From NCBI GenBank assembly GCA_963929915.1, contig CAWVJY010000003.1, forward strand, positions 1 to 64,000: a DNA stretch of 64,000 nt, in the 5' to 3' direction. The translations under genes were made by a program, and so were the position numbers. The notes under the pieces are model-generated. The model was not told the origin of the DNA. It was given only the letters and a program-made list of their open reading frames with translations, and did not search any database. Of this stretch, positions 34,725-43,455 are shown piece after piece; the stretch's first letter is position 1; every line of letters starts with the position of its first letter. The DNA comes from CAG-273 sp963929915 (lineage in GTDB: Bacteria; Bacillota; Clostridia; TANB77; CAG-508).

Positions 34725-37328
34725 ATGGCAAAAGAAGTAAGCGAAGAAGAAAAAATAAGAATACAGGAAATGATAGATAAATTAATAGAAAAAGCCAAAA
34801 AAGCATCCAAAGAATATTTAGAATTAAAACAAGACCAAGTAGATGAAATTGTAAAACAAATGGCTATGGCAGGGTTAGAACATCATATGGAACTTGCTAA
34901 AATGGCAGTAGAAGAAACCGGCCGTGGCATTTATGAAGATAAAATTACAAAGAACATGTTTGCAACAGAATATGTATATCATAGTATTAAATATGACAAA
35001 ACTGTTGGTATTATTTCGGAAAATGAAGAAGAAGGTTATGAAGAAATAGCAGAGCCAATTGGAATTATTGCAGGAGTTACTCCAGTAACAAATCCAACTT
35101 CTACTACCATGTTTAAATCATTAATTGCTGCTAAAACTAGAAATGTGATTATTTTTGGATTTCATCCATCTGCACAAAAATGCAGTACTAGAGCAGCAGA
35201 AATTTTAAGAGATGCTGCTGTAAAAGCAGGAGCACCAGAAGATTGTATTTTATGGATTGAAGAACCATCTATTACTGCAACTATGGCACTTATGAACCAC
35301 CCAGATGTTAACTTAATTTTAGCTACAGGTGGAAGTGGAATGGTAAAATCTGCGTATTCTTGTGGAAAACCAGCTTTAGGTGTAGGACCAGGAAACGTAC
35401 CTTGTTATATAGAAAAAACGGCTAAATTAAGAACTTCGGTAAATGATTTAGTATTGTCAAAATCTTTTGACAATGGCATGATTTGTGCTTCTGAACAGTC
35501 AGCAATTGTAGATAGAGAAATTCATGAAGAGTTTGAGAAACTCATGAAAGAAGCAGGATGCTATTTCTTAGATGGAGAACAAACACAAAAATTAAGAAGT
35601 AGTATGTTTAATGCAGAAAAAGGAGAAGCATTAAATTCTGATATTGTAGGACAAAGTCCTTACCATATTGCACAAATGGCTGGAATAGAAGTACCAAAAG
35701 ATACGAAAGTATTAGTATTAAAAGAAAATGGGGTAGGAATAGAATATCCATTTTCAAAAGAAAAATTAAGCCCTGTACTTGCTTACTATATTGTGGAAAA
35801 TGCAGAGGAAGGAATTGACTTGGCAGAAAAACTAATTGAATTTGGTGGATTAGGTCATTCAGCCGTTATTCATTCGGAAAATAAAGAGGTTATTCAAAAA
35901 TTCTCTGAGAAAGTAAAAGTAGGTAGAATTATTGTTAATTCTCCTTCTACCCATGGAGCCATTGGAGATATTTATAACACCAATATGCCATCTTTAACAT
36001 TAGGATGTGGAACATTTGGTGGTAACTCTACTACAGCCAATGTATCTTCTGTTAATCTAATTAATATTAAAAGAGTAGCTAAAAGAAGGGTAAATATGCA
36101 ATGGTTTAAAATTCCACAAAAAATCTATTTTGAAGCAGGCTCTATTGCTTACTTAGAAAAAATGCCTAATATTTCAAGAGCATTTATTGTAACAGATCCA
36201 GGTATGGTAGAATTTGGTTATGTAGATAAGATTTTATACCATTTAAGAAAAAGAAATACCTATGTCCATTCCGAAATCTTTTCAGATGTAGAATCAGACC
36301 CATCATTTGATACCATTTACAAAGGTGTAGCAATGATGAAGGAGTTTAAACCAGATGTCATTATTGCTCTTGGTGGAGGAAGCCCAATAGATGCGGCAAA
36401 GGGTATGTGGTTATTTTATGAACATCCAGAAGCAGACCCAGAAGGCATGAAGTTAAAATTTATGGATATTCGAAAAAGAACCTATAAATTCCCAAAACTA
36501 GGAACAAAGGCCCAGTTGGTAGCAATTCCAACTACTTCTGGAACAGGTTCAGAAGTAACTTCTTTTGCAGTTATTACAGATAAGAAAAATAACAAAAAAT
36601 ACCCGCTAGCAGATTATGAACTAACACCAGATGTAGCAATTGTAGACCCAGACTTAGTTATGAGTCTTCCAAAATCTATTACAGCAGATACTGGAATGGA
36701 TGTGTTAACACATGCTATTGAAGCTTATGTTTCTAATATGGCATCAGACTATACAGACGGATTAGCAGAAAAAGCAGTAGAATTAGTATTCAAAAATTTA
36801 AGAGAGGCATATAATCACGGAGATAATACTTATGCAAGAGAAAAAATGCATAATGCAAGCACAATAGCAGGAATGGCATTTACCAATGCATTTCTAGGAA
36901 TTAATCATTCTCTTGCCCATAAAATAGGAGGAGAATTCCATTTACCACATGGTAGAATTAATGCCATTTTATTACCATATGTTATTAGATATAACAGCCA
37001 AAGACCAACAAAATTTGTCTCTTTCCCAAAATATGAATATTTTATTGCAGACCAAAAATATGCAGACCTTTCTAGAAGAATGAATTTCCCTGCTTATGGA
37101 AATGAAGAAGGAGTCAATTCGTTAATTACAGAAATTAAAAAGTTAAATGCAGATTTGAACATACCAAGATCCTTCCAAGAAGCCGGAATTCCAGAACAAG
37201 AATTTTTAAACAAAGTAGACATGCTTGCAGATAGAGCTTTTGAAGATCAATGTACTACTGCAAACCCAAGACTTCCTTTAGTAGAAGAATTAAAGCAAAT
37301 TTTGTTAGATAGCTATTATGGAAAATAG
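34725..37328 (+). CDS. adhE: Bifunctional acetaldehyde-CoA/alcohol dehydrogenase
   Basis: 867 aa. Converts acetyl-CoA to acetaldehyde and then ethanol, reoxidising NADH in fermentation; such enzymes form spirosomes. The N-terminal aldehyde dehydrogenase half (about 1-440) has the catalytic Cys in FDNGMICASEQS. The C-terminal iron-dependent alcohol dehydrogenase half has GGGSPIDAAKG, PTTSGTGSEVT and iron-binding HSLAHKIGGEFHLPHG. Length is normal. AAGGAGG precedes the ATG. It has its own promoter and a terminator that overlaps the stop codon. Confidence 0.97.
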   Translation: MAKEVSEEEKIRIQEMIDKLIEKAKKASKEYLELKQDQVDEIVKQMAMAGLEHHMELAKMAVEETGRGIYEDKITKNMFATEYVYHSIKYDKTVGIISENEEEGYEEIAEPIGIIAGVTPVTNPTSTTMFKSLIAAKTRNVIIFGFHPSAQKCSTRAAEILRDAAVKAGAPEDCILWIEEPSITATMALMNHPDVNLILATGGSGMVKSAYSCGKPALGVGPGNVPCYIEKTAKLRTSVNDLVLSKSFDNGMICASEQSAIVDREIHEEFEKLMKEAGCYFLDGEQTQKLRSSMFNAEKGEALNSDIVGQSPYHIAQMAGIEVPKDTKVLVLKENGVGIEYPFSKEKLSPVLAYYIVENAEEGIDLAEKLIEFGGLGHSAVIHSENKEVIQKFSEKVKVGRIIVNSPSTHGAIGDIYNTNMPSLTLGCGTFGGNSTTANVSSVNLINIKRVAKRRVNMQWFKIPQKIYFEAGSIAYLEKMPNISRAFIVTDPGMVEFGYVDKILYHLRKRNTYVHSEIFSDVESDPSFDTIYKGVAMMKEFKPDVIIALGGGSPIDAAKGMWLFYEHPEADPEGMKLKFMDIRKRTYKFPKLGTKAQLVAIPTTSGTGSEVTSFAVITDKKNNKKYPLADYELTPDVAIVDPDLVMSLPKSITADTGMDVLTHAIEAYVSNMASDYTDGLAEKAVELVFKNLREAYNHGDNTYAREKMHNASTIAGMAFTNAFLGINHSLAHKIGGEFHLPHGRINAILLPYVIRYNSQRPTKFVSFPKYEYFIADQKYADLSRRMNFPAYGNEEGVNSLITEIKKLNADLNIPRSFQEAGIPEQEFLNKVDMLADRAFEDQCTTANPRLPLVEELKQILLDSYYGK

Positions 37329-37349
37329 GACCAATGGTCCTATTTTTTT
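37324..37349 (+). terminator. Terminator overlapping the adhE stop codon
   Basis: AATAGGACC pairs with GGTCCTATT, then a T run. The TAG stop (37326-37328) lies inside the stem. Confidence 0.9.
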
Positions 37350-37504
37350 AAGGCTAATACTTGTATTTTCCAAAAAAAATAGGTATAATTAGAACATGTA
37401 TAATTTAAGCAGTATAATTTAAGCAGTATGATTTAAATAGTATGGTTTATAGGTAAAACCTTTTTCTAAGAAAAACCTAAATAAAAAGAAATTAGGTGAA
37501 ATAA

Positions 37505-37795
37505 ATGGCAAATGTAAGCAAAGAAGAATTATTGCATATTGCAAATCTCGCAAGTTTAAATATTAAAGAAGAAGAAATAGATAATTATTTAGAAAATTTG
37601 CAAGATATTTTAAATTTTGCAAATATTGTAAATAAAGCACCAATACAAGGATTAGAAGAAACCATTGGCGCCAATGATAGTTTTAATGTATTTCGTAAAG
37701 ATGAAATAAAAGAATTTAAAGATAAAGATTTATTACTTTCTAATGCACCAGAAAAAGAAAGAAATATGTTTAAAATTCCAAAAGTAATTCAATAA
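37505..37795 (+). CDS. gatC: Asp/Glu-tRNA amidotransferase subunit C
   Basis: 96 aa. GatC wraps around GatA and stabilises the GatCAB complex that makes Gln-tRNA and/or Asn-tRNA. N-terminal SKEELLHIANLASLNIKEEEI and C-terminal LLLSNAPEKERNMFKIPKV match the family. RBS TTAGGTG. It begins a gatC-gatA-gatB run, with a 129-nt gap before gatA. Confidence 0.95.
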   Translation: MANVSKEELLHIANLASLNIKEEEIDNYLENLQDILNFANIVNKAPIQGLEETIGANDSFNVFRKDEIKEFKDKDLLLSNAPEKERNMFKIPKVIQ

Positions 37796-37924
37796 ATAAC
37801 TCAATAGTAATTTAATAAAAACTCAATAAAAAATTTGGTAAAAAATTCAGTAAAATGAAATTTACTATGTAGAAGTAATAATCAATACAAACTATTAACA
37901 AAACTTAAAAGCGGAGGTTGAAAA

Positions 37925-39361
37925 ATGGACATTACCAATTTAACAGTACATGAGCTTAAAGATAAAATAAAAAGCAATGAGCTTACTATTACAGATATTA
38001 CAAAAGCTTATGTGGAAAAAATAAATGAAAAAGAAAAAGATGTACAAGCTTTTATTACTACTTTAACACAAGAAGCTTTAGAACAAGCAAGTAGTATACA
38101 AAAAGGAATTGAAGAAGGAAGCATAACAGGAGATTATGCAGGTATTCCTATAGGAATAAAAGATAATATTTGTACCAAAGGTATAAAAACTACCTGTGCT
38201 TCTAAAATGCTAGAAAATTTTGTATCTCCATATGATGCAGTAGTAGTAGAAAAACTAAAACAAGAACATCTTATTAATTTAGGAAAACTAAATATGGATG
38301 AATTTGCTATGGGAGCTTCTACAGAATATTCTTATTTTAAGAAAACAAGAAATCCTAGAAATTTAAATACAGTACCTGGTGGTTCTTCAGGTGGGTCTGC
38401 AGCAGCAGTAGCTGCTAATATGGTACCATGGGCATTAGGTTCAGACACAGGTGGATCTATTCGTCAGCCAGCAAGTTTTTGTGGTGTAGTAGGACTAAAA
38501 CCAACCTATGGTTTAGTATCTCGTTATGGACTAGTAGCATTTGCTTCTTCTTTAGACCAAATAGGACCTATTACTAAAGATGTAGAAGATGCGGCTATTT
38601 TATTAAATATCATTGCAGGACATGATGAAAAAGATACTACTTCTGTAAATATAGAAAAGAAAGACTATACAAAAGCTTTAAAAAATAGTGTCAAAGGCTT
38701 AAAAATAGGAATTCCAAAAGAGTACTTTGGAGAAGGAATCAATAAAGAAGTAAAAGAAAAATTAGAACAGGCAATTCAAAAATATAAAGAGTTAGGAGCA
38801 GAAGTAGAAGAATTTTCTTTAGACATTGCAGATTATGCTTTAGCAACTTACTATATTATAGCCTGTGCAGAAGCAAGTTCTAACTTAGGCAGATTTGATG
38901 GTATTCGCTATGGATATCGTACACAAAATTATAGTAATTTAAAAGAATTGTATAAAAACTCTAGAAGTGAAGGATTTGGAGCAGAAGTAAAAAGAAGAAT
39001 TATATTAGGAACCTATGTATTATCATCTGGTTATTATGATGCTTATTACAAAAAAGCACAACAAGTAAGAACTTTAGTAAAAAATGAATTTAAAAAAGCT
39101 TTTGCAAAATATAATGTATTATTAACACCAACATCACCTACTGTAGCATTTGAAATAGGAACAAAATCTAATAATCCTTTAGAAATGTATTTAGCAGATA
39201 TTTGCACAGTATCTGTCAATATTGCAGGTTTGCCAGCAATTTCTATTCCATGTGGAGTTGATAGCAAAAACATGCCAATTGGTATGCAACTAATTGGAAA
39301 CCACTTTGCAGAAGAAACCATTTTAAATGCAGCTTATGCTTTTGAAAAAATCAGCCACTAG
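37925..39361 (+). CDS. gatA: Asp/Glu-tRNA amidotransferase subunit A
   Basis: 478 aa. The amidase subunit that releases ammonia from glutamine. The Ser-cisSer-Lys triad regions are visible: Lys in GIPIGIKDNICTKG, the Gly/Ser-rich loop GGSSGGSAAAVAAN and the nucleophile Ser in GSDTGGSIRQPASFCG. Length is normal. The last two codons and the TAG stop fall inside repeat R5, so the protein end has been shaped by that repeat. GGAGG precedes the ATG. Confidence 0.97.
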   Translation: MDITNLTVHELKDKIKSNELTITDITKAYVEKINEKEKDVQAFITTLTQEALEQASSIQKGIEEGSITGDYAGIPIGIKDNICTKGIKTTCASKMLENFVSPYDAVVVEKLKQEHLINLGKLNMDEFAMGASTEYSYFKKTRNPRNLNTVPGGSSGGSAAAVAANMVPWALGSDTGGSIRQPASFCGVVGLKPTYGLVSRYGLVAFASSLDQIGPITKDVEDAAILLNIIAGHDEKDTTSVNIEKKDYTKALKNSVKGLKIGIPKEYFGEGINKEVKEKLEQAIQKYKELGAEVEEFSLDIADYALATYYIIACAEASSNLGRFDGIRYGYRTQNYSNLKELYKNSRSEGFGAEVKRRIILGTYVLSSGYYDAYYKKAQQVRTLVKNEFKKAFAKYNVLLTPTSPTVAFEIGTKSNNPLEMYLADICTVSVNIAGLPAISIPCGVDSKNMPIGMQLIGNHFAEETILNAAYAFEKISH

Positions 39362-39380
39362 GGACGTTCCTTTTTGGCTG
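39352..39380 (+). repeat. R5: short GGGACG repeat at the gatA/gatB junction
   Basis: CAGCCA and TGGCTG arms enclose CTAGGGACGTTCCTTTT, a relative of the R1 outer layer. It supplies the gatA stop codon and ends 19 nt before gatB. Confidence 0.65.
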
Positions 39381-39399
39381 AAATAAGGAGGAAGAAATA

Positions 39400-40839
39400 A
39401 TGTCAAGAGAAGATTATGAGGTAGTTGTAGGACTAGAAGTCCATGCAGAACTTTCTACGAAAACAAAAATATTTTGTAGTTGCCCTACAGAATTTGGAGC
39501 TGAGCCTAATACACATGTATGCCCTGTTTGTATGGCAATGCCAGGAGCTCTACCTGTGCTTAATGAAAAAGTAGTAGAATATGCTGTAAAAGCGGGACTT
39601 GCTACCAATTGTACCATAGCAAAAGAAAGTAAAAATGATAGAAAAAATTACTTTTATCCAGATCTTCCAAAGTCTTATCAGATTTCTCAATTTGATAAAC
39701 CACTTTGTGAACATGGTTATGTAGAAATAGAGGAAGATGACGAAAAAAAGAAAATTGGAATTACTAGAATACATATAGAAGAAGATGCTGGAAAATTAAA
39801 TCATAATGAGTTTGGCGGAGGAAGTTTAGTAGATTTAAATAGGGCAGGAGTTCCTTTAATAGAAATTGTATCTGAGCCAGATATGAGATCAGCTCAAGAA
39901 GCGGAAAGTTATTTAAGAAAAATAAAATCTATTTTAGAGTATATAGAAGTATCTGACTGTAAAATGCAAGAGGGGTCTTTAAGAGCAGATGTAAATGTTT
40001 CTGTTATGAAAAAGGGTTCTAACAAATTCGGAACTCGTACAGAAATGAAAAATATGAACTCTTTTAGGTCTATTGTAAGGGCAATTGAATATGAAGTAGA
40101 AAGACAAATAGAAGTAGTAGAAAATGGTGGTACCATTGAACAAGAAACTTTAAGATGGGATGATGTATCTGGAAAAACTTTTTCTATGAGAGATAAAGAA
40201 GATGCACAAGATTACCGTTATTTTCCGGAACCAGATTTAGTTGCTATTCGTTTGTCTGATGAATATGTAGAAAATATTCGCAAAAATTTACCAGAGCTTC
40301 CTGAAAGTAGAAGACAAAGATATTTAACTGAATATGGACTTTCAGAAAAAGATAGTAGAATGTTAACATCTTCTAAATATTTATCTGATTTGTTTGAACA
40401 TACTTTAGCGATTTGTAAAAATCCAAAAGCAGTTGCAAACTGGCTATTATCAGATGTTTCTAGAATTTTAAATGAGCAAGAATTAGAGCCAGACCAAATT
40501 CCATTTACAGCAGAACATTTGGCTAAAATGATTATGCTAATAGAAAAAGGAACTATTAGTAGTGCGATTGGTAAAAAAGTATTAGAGGAATTATTTGAAA
40601 ATCCAAAAGACCCAGAAGAAATTGTAAAAGAAAAAGGATGGATTCAAATCTCTGATGAAGGTGCTATTAAAGAAGTAGTAATGAAAATATTAGAGAATAA
40701 TCCTCAATCAATTAGTGATTATAAAGCTGGAAAAGATAGAGCACTTGGATTTTTAGTAGGTCAAGCAATGAAAGAAACAAAAGGAAAAGCAAATCCACAA
40801 ATGCTTAATAAAATGTTTTTAGAAGAATTAAAAAAATAG
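39400..40839 (+). CDS. gatB: Asp/Glu-tRNA amidotransferase subunit B
   Basis: 479 aa. Recognises the misacylated tRNA and phosphorylates the Glu/Asp side chain. Signature VGLEVHAELSTKTKIFC is at the start with zinc-type Cys pairs (CSCPTEF, CPVCMAMPGALPV). The C-terminal YqeY-like domain ends in NPQMLNKMFLEEL. AAGGAGG precedes the ATG. It is the last gene of the gatCAB run; palindromic element A follows 43 nt after the stop. Confidence 0.97.
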   Translation: MSREDYEVVVGLEVHAELSTKTKIFCSCPTEFGAEPNTHVCPVCMAMPGALPVLNEKVVEYAVKAGLATNCTIAKESKNDRKNYFYPDLPKSYQISQFDKPLCEHGYVEIEEDDEKKKIGITRIHIEEDAGKLNHNEFGGGSLVDLNRAGVPLIEIVSEPDMRSAQEAESYLRKIKSILEYIEVSDCKMQEGSLRADVNVSVMKKGSNKFGTRTEMKNMNSFRSIVRAIEYEVERQIEVVENGGTIEQETLRWDDVSGKTFSMRDKEDAQDYRYFPEPDLVAIRLSDEYVENIRKNLPELPESRRQRYLTEYGLSEKDSRMLTSSKYLSDLFEHTLAICKNPKAVANWLLSDVSRILNEQELEPDQIPFTAEHLAKMIMLIEKGTISSAIGKKVLEELFENPKDPEEIVKEKGWIQISDEGAIKEVVMKILENNPQSISDYKAGKDRALGFLVGQAMKETKGKANPQMLNKMFLEELKK

Positions 40840-40881
40840 TCATAGCAAATTAAAAAGAATAAGAGTATAGAATTGTAATAA

Positions 40882-41021
40882 CAGTATTAGAATTGTCTTT
40901 TTCAATTTTTAAAACCTTTCCCCTTTTGGACATCTGTAACGAGGCATAAATGCCTCTAACAGCTGTCACAATGGTCGAGCACGCAAGGCCTTAAAAATTT
41001 CAAAAGACAATTCTAATACTG
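40882..41021 (+). repeat. Element A: palindrome-armed structured repeat
   Basis: 140 bp. A conserved core (TTTTTAAAACCTTTCCCC through to GGCCTTAAAAA) is shared with elements B and C. Its 20-bp outer arms (CAGTATTAGAATTG... and complement) pair perfectly, and the outer 7 bp are unique to this copy. The centre forms GACATCTGT...GAGGCA-TAAA-TGCCTC...ACAGCTGTC. It sits 43 nt after the gatB stop, in gatB orientation. Confidence 0.88.
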
Positions 41022-41050
41022 CTTTAAATAAATTAAAACTAGTAAAAATA

Positions 41051-41308
41051 CTATTTTGTACCAGCTTCTTTCATAATTTTTTGAAATGCAAAAGCACATA
41101 TAATAAATCCCACCATAAAAAATAGGCTTGTTCTAAATAAAGAAATACCCACATAATAAATAGTAGGAATACTATATAAAAAATCATAAGTCAATAAAAT
41201 TAAAATGGATACTATACTAATACCGAAAGAAAATTTAATTCCGGATTTCATTAATTCAGTAATAGAGTGATCCATTTTTTTTATTTCCATTATAAATTGT
41301 TTCATCAT
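41051..41308 (-). CDS. Small two-helix membrane protein
   Basis: 85 aa, no family recognised. An amphipathic N-terminal stretch with ITELMKSGIKFSFG is followed by two hydrophobic helices (about 29-48 and 55-75) and a short basic tail. It is a stand-alone minus-strand gene lying between elements A and B. A GAGGTAG-like RBS precedes the start. It resembles the small clostridial proteins often adjacent to rpsT, but I cannot name it. Confidence 0.7.
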   Translation of the reverse strand: MMKQFIMEIKKMDHSITELMKSGIKFSFGISIVSILILLTYDFLYSIPTIYYVGISLFRTSLFFMVGFIICAFAFQKIMKEAGTK

Positions 41309-41520
41309 TAACTACCTCACATTTCTATTTTATCTTATGCTAATAACAGATTATTTTATGCAGATACCTATAAAATATATAAGGCAATAAAGCATAAAGT
41401 TACATAAAACTAAATACATCTTATAACTATATTAACATAAAAGAAAACAAAAAACAAAGGAAATTATTGCTAAATCAAAAAGTAGGTAAAAGATAAACTT
41501 TCCATAGAAATTCTAAATTT

Positions 41521-41665
41521 AAATAGCATAATAACTATCTTTTGAAATTTTTAAGCCTTGCGTGGGCGACCATTGTGACAGCTGTTCGAGGCATTTATGC
41601 CGAGTTACAGATGTCCAAAAGGGGAAAGGCTTTAAAAATTGAAAAAGATAGTTATTATGCTATTT
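41521..41665 (-). repeat. Element B: palindrome-armed structured repeat
   Basis: 145 bp, reverse orientation relative to A. Arms AAATAGCATAATAACTATC... pair perfectly for 23 bp but differ completely from the outer arms of A and C, while the core is near-identical. It lies 53 nt after the rpsT stop, in rpsT orientation. Confidence 0.88.
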
Positions 41666-41683
41666 CTAGTTGTAATACTAGAA

Positions 41684-41711
41684 CTAAAAAAACTGTGCAC
41701 AATTTTTTTAG
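41684..41711 (-). terminator. Candidate terminator after rpsT
   Basis: CTAAAAAAA pairs with TTTTTTTAG around a TGTGCACA centre, directly after the rpsT stop on the minus strand. AT-rich and moderate. Confidence 0.5.
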
Positions 41712-41717
41712 TATGTT

Positions 41718-41981
41718 TTATTTCATTGCATTTAACTTTTTAGCCATGTTAGATTTTTTTCTAGCTGCTGTGTTTTTAACAATAACACCTTTTGTACATG
41801 CTTGGTCTACTTTTTTAGTAGCAGCAGAAAATAATTTAGTAGCTTCTTCTTTGTTTCCAGCTTCTACAGCTTGTTCAAACTTTTTAACAGCTGATTTATA
41901 TCCAGATTTGATCATATTATTTCTAAGAGTTTTCTTTTCAATAACACTAACACGTTTTATAGCTGATTTAATATTTGGCAT
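41718..41981 (-). CDS. rpsT: 30S ribosomal protein S20
   Basis: 87 aa, typical. S20 binds 16S rRNA helices in the 30S subunit. Starts MPNIKSAIKRVSVIEKKTLRNN and has the TRVD-like three-helix bundle with SAATKKVDQACTKGVIVKN, ending in a Lys/Ala-rich tail. AGGGAGGTG precedes the start. Its promoter faces that of hpf. Confidence 0.96.
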   Translation of the reverse strand: MPNIKSAIKRVSVIEKKTLRNNMIKSGYKSAVKKFEQAVEAGNKEEATKLFSAATKKVDQACTKGVIVKNTAARKKSNMAKKLNAMK

Positions 41982-42027
41982 CTTATTGCACCTCCCTTTA
42001 AAGTAAGTTCATAAATTAACATTGTCT

Positions 42028-42056
42028 ATTATACCATGCAAAGTGAATTTTGACAA
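42028..42056 (-). promoter_or_regulatory. Promoter of rpsT
   Basis: On the minus strand: TTGTCA, 17 nt, TATAAT (42033-42028). It lies 46 nt before the rpsT start codon. Confidence 0.78.
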
Positions 42057-42074
42057 GAGATTTTTGAAAATCAC

Positions 42075-42103
42075 TTGAAAAATACAGATAAAACATATAT
42101 AAT
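42075..42103 (+). promoter_or_regulatory. Promoter of hpf
   Basis: TTGAAA (42075-42080), 17 nt, TATAAT (42098-42103), divergent from the rpsT promoter. Confidence 0.75.
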
Positions 42104-42151
42104 AAAATTATACCAATGAAAATAAAGAAAAAATTGGAAGGAGAGATTGAT

Positions 42152-42685
42152 ATGAACATCAAAATAGTAGGAAAAGAGCTTAAAGCAACAGAGGCAATTA
42201 AAGATTATATTGGTAAAAAATCAGAAAGACTAATAAAGTATTTTGGAGAAGAATTTGACGTAACAGCAACCATCAAAACAGAAGGTGGAATGCAAGTAGC
42301 AGAAATGGAAGTAAAAACGCCAACAGATAGATTTAGAGCAGTTACTGCACACAAAGACTTATATGCATCTATAGACAAAGATATTGACATTTTAGAAGGT
42401 CAAGTTCGTAAAATGAAAACTAAAAAAGATCAACAAAACATGACAGAATCTATTCGTAATAAAGAAATGGTTAGAGAAATGCCAGAACATGAAGTAGAAG
42501 GCGAAATTATTAAAACAATTTATTATGATATTAAACCTCTATCACCAGAAGATGCAAAATTAAAATTAGAAGAAAAACCACAAGATAAATTTTTAACATT
42601 TATTAATGTAGAAACAGGTAAAGTAAGTGTTATTTATCGTTTAAAAGATAACAAAAACTATGGTTTAGTAGAACCAGAAGCTTAA
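42152..42685 (+). CDS. hpf: Long-form ribosome hibernation promoting factor
   Basis: 177 aa from ATG 42152, preceded by GGAAGGAGAG (the in-frame ATG at 42116 is rejected). The long HPF dimerises 70S ribosomes into 100S particles in stationary phase. The N-terminal S30AE/YfiA domain has MNIKIVGKELKATEAIKDYI; the C-terminal dimerisation domain has FLTFINVETGKVSVIYRLKDNKNYGLVEPE. Length is normal for the long form. Confidence 0.95.
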   Translation: MNIKIVGKELKATEAIKDYIGKKSERLIKYFGEEFDVTATIKTEGGMQVAEMEVKTPTDRFRAVTAHKDLYASIDKDIDILEGQVRKMKTKKDQQNMTESIRNKEMVREMPEHEVEGEIIKTIYYDIKPLSPEDAKLKLEEKPQDKFLTFINVETGKVSVIYRLKDNKNYGLVEPEA

Positions 42686-42765
42686 AAATAGCTAAAGTTT
42701 AAAAAATAAAATTATAGTAGCAAAATAGTACATAAGTTATTATAAAAGCTATTGTTTAGAAACTA

Positions 42766-42815
42766 AAAAAAGAAACCTACTTAAATATGTAAATATCTAA
42801 ATAGGTTTCTTTTTA
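42766..42815. terminator. Bidirectional terminator between hpf and the spore protein gene
   Basis: AAAAAGAAACCTA pairs with TAGGTTTCTTTTT, with an inner AT-rich helix. It works for both convergent genes. Confidence 0.85.
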
Positions 42816-42868
42816 CGTATGAATGAATTATCAACCTTACGTAATCATAATTATTTATTCTAAAATAA

Positions 42869-43069
42869 CTATCTCATTTGGCTTTCAGCTTGTTGGATTA
42901 ATTTTTTAACCATTTGACCACCGATTTTACCAGCGTCTCTTGAAGATAAATCTCCATTATATCCTTGTTTTAAGTTAACACCAACTTCGCTAGCTACTTC
43001 ATATTTGAATTTGTTAAGAGCTTCTTTAGCTTCTGGAACTACAGATTTGTTGCTGTTTGAGTTTGCCAT
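42869..43069 (-). CDS. Alpha/beta-type small acid-soluble spore protein
   Basis: 66 aa. SASPs coat and protect spore DNA and are a nitrogen store at germination. The pattern VPEAKEALNKFKYEVASEVGV is followed by LSSRDAGKIGGQMVKKLI, the family signature (the germination protease site lies at the KFKYEVASE segment). Start ATG 43069 follows AGGAGGTG. This gene is the best evidence that the organism forms spores. Confidence 0.95.
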   Translation of the reverse strand: MANSNSNKSVVPEAKEALNKFKYEVASEVGVNLKQGYNGDLSSRDAGKIGGQMVKKLIQQAESQMR

Positions 43070-43284
43070 AATTTTCACCTCCTAGAATGTGACTTATTCA
43101 AAAAAATTTTTTTAGAAAAAACTTAATTGCTTTTTCAGTATATATGATGTGCAGTTATTCTTTTTTTAAACTGGCAAATATTAGCATTTATTATATAAAA
43201 AAATATTGTGAATTCTATTTTTTTATTATGGTCAATTAAAAAGTAACTTCTTTCTTTTATTGTTTGCTTTTGTAAAAAAATCCA

Positions 43285-43314
43285 TTGACATTTTTCTACA
43301 AAAAATAATATAAT
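43285..43314 (+). promoter_or_regulatory. Promoter before the Tim44-like gene
   Basis: TTGACA (43285-43290), 18 nt, TATAAT (43309-43314), 142 nt before ATG 43456. The rest of 43070-43455 is AT-rich with no supported gene. Confidence 0.65.
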
Positions 43315-43455
43315 ATTTTTGTAAAAGAAATAAAGCAAATAGAAATGTAAATTTACAATTTTATAGTATTATGAAAATGATTTATAAAAATCAAGTACAG
43401 AATTATAAGAAACATACATTATTTATTCTTAAAATATTGGTAAAAGGGGATACTT

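Noticed and set aside
40882..41021. Elements A-C as simple intrinsic terminators
   Set aside because: They follow stop codons but lack a T run after the outer stem and have a conserved internal core of about 100 bp.
41542..42006. 154-codon plus-strand frame
   Set aside because: It is antisense to rpsT and element B. rpsT is clear in its own frame with RBS and promoter.
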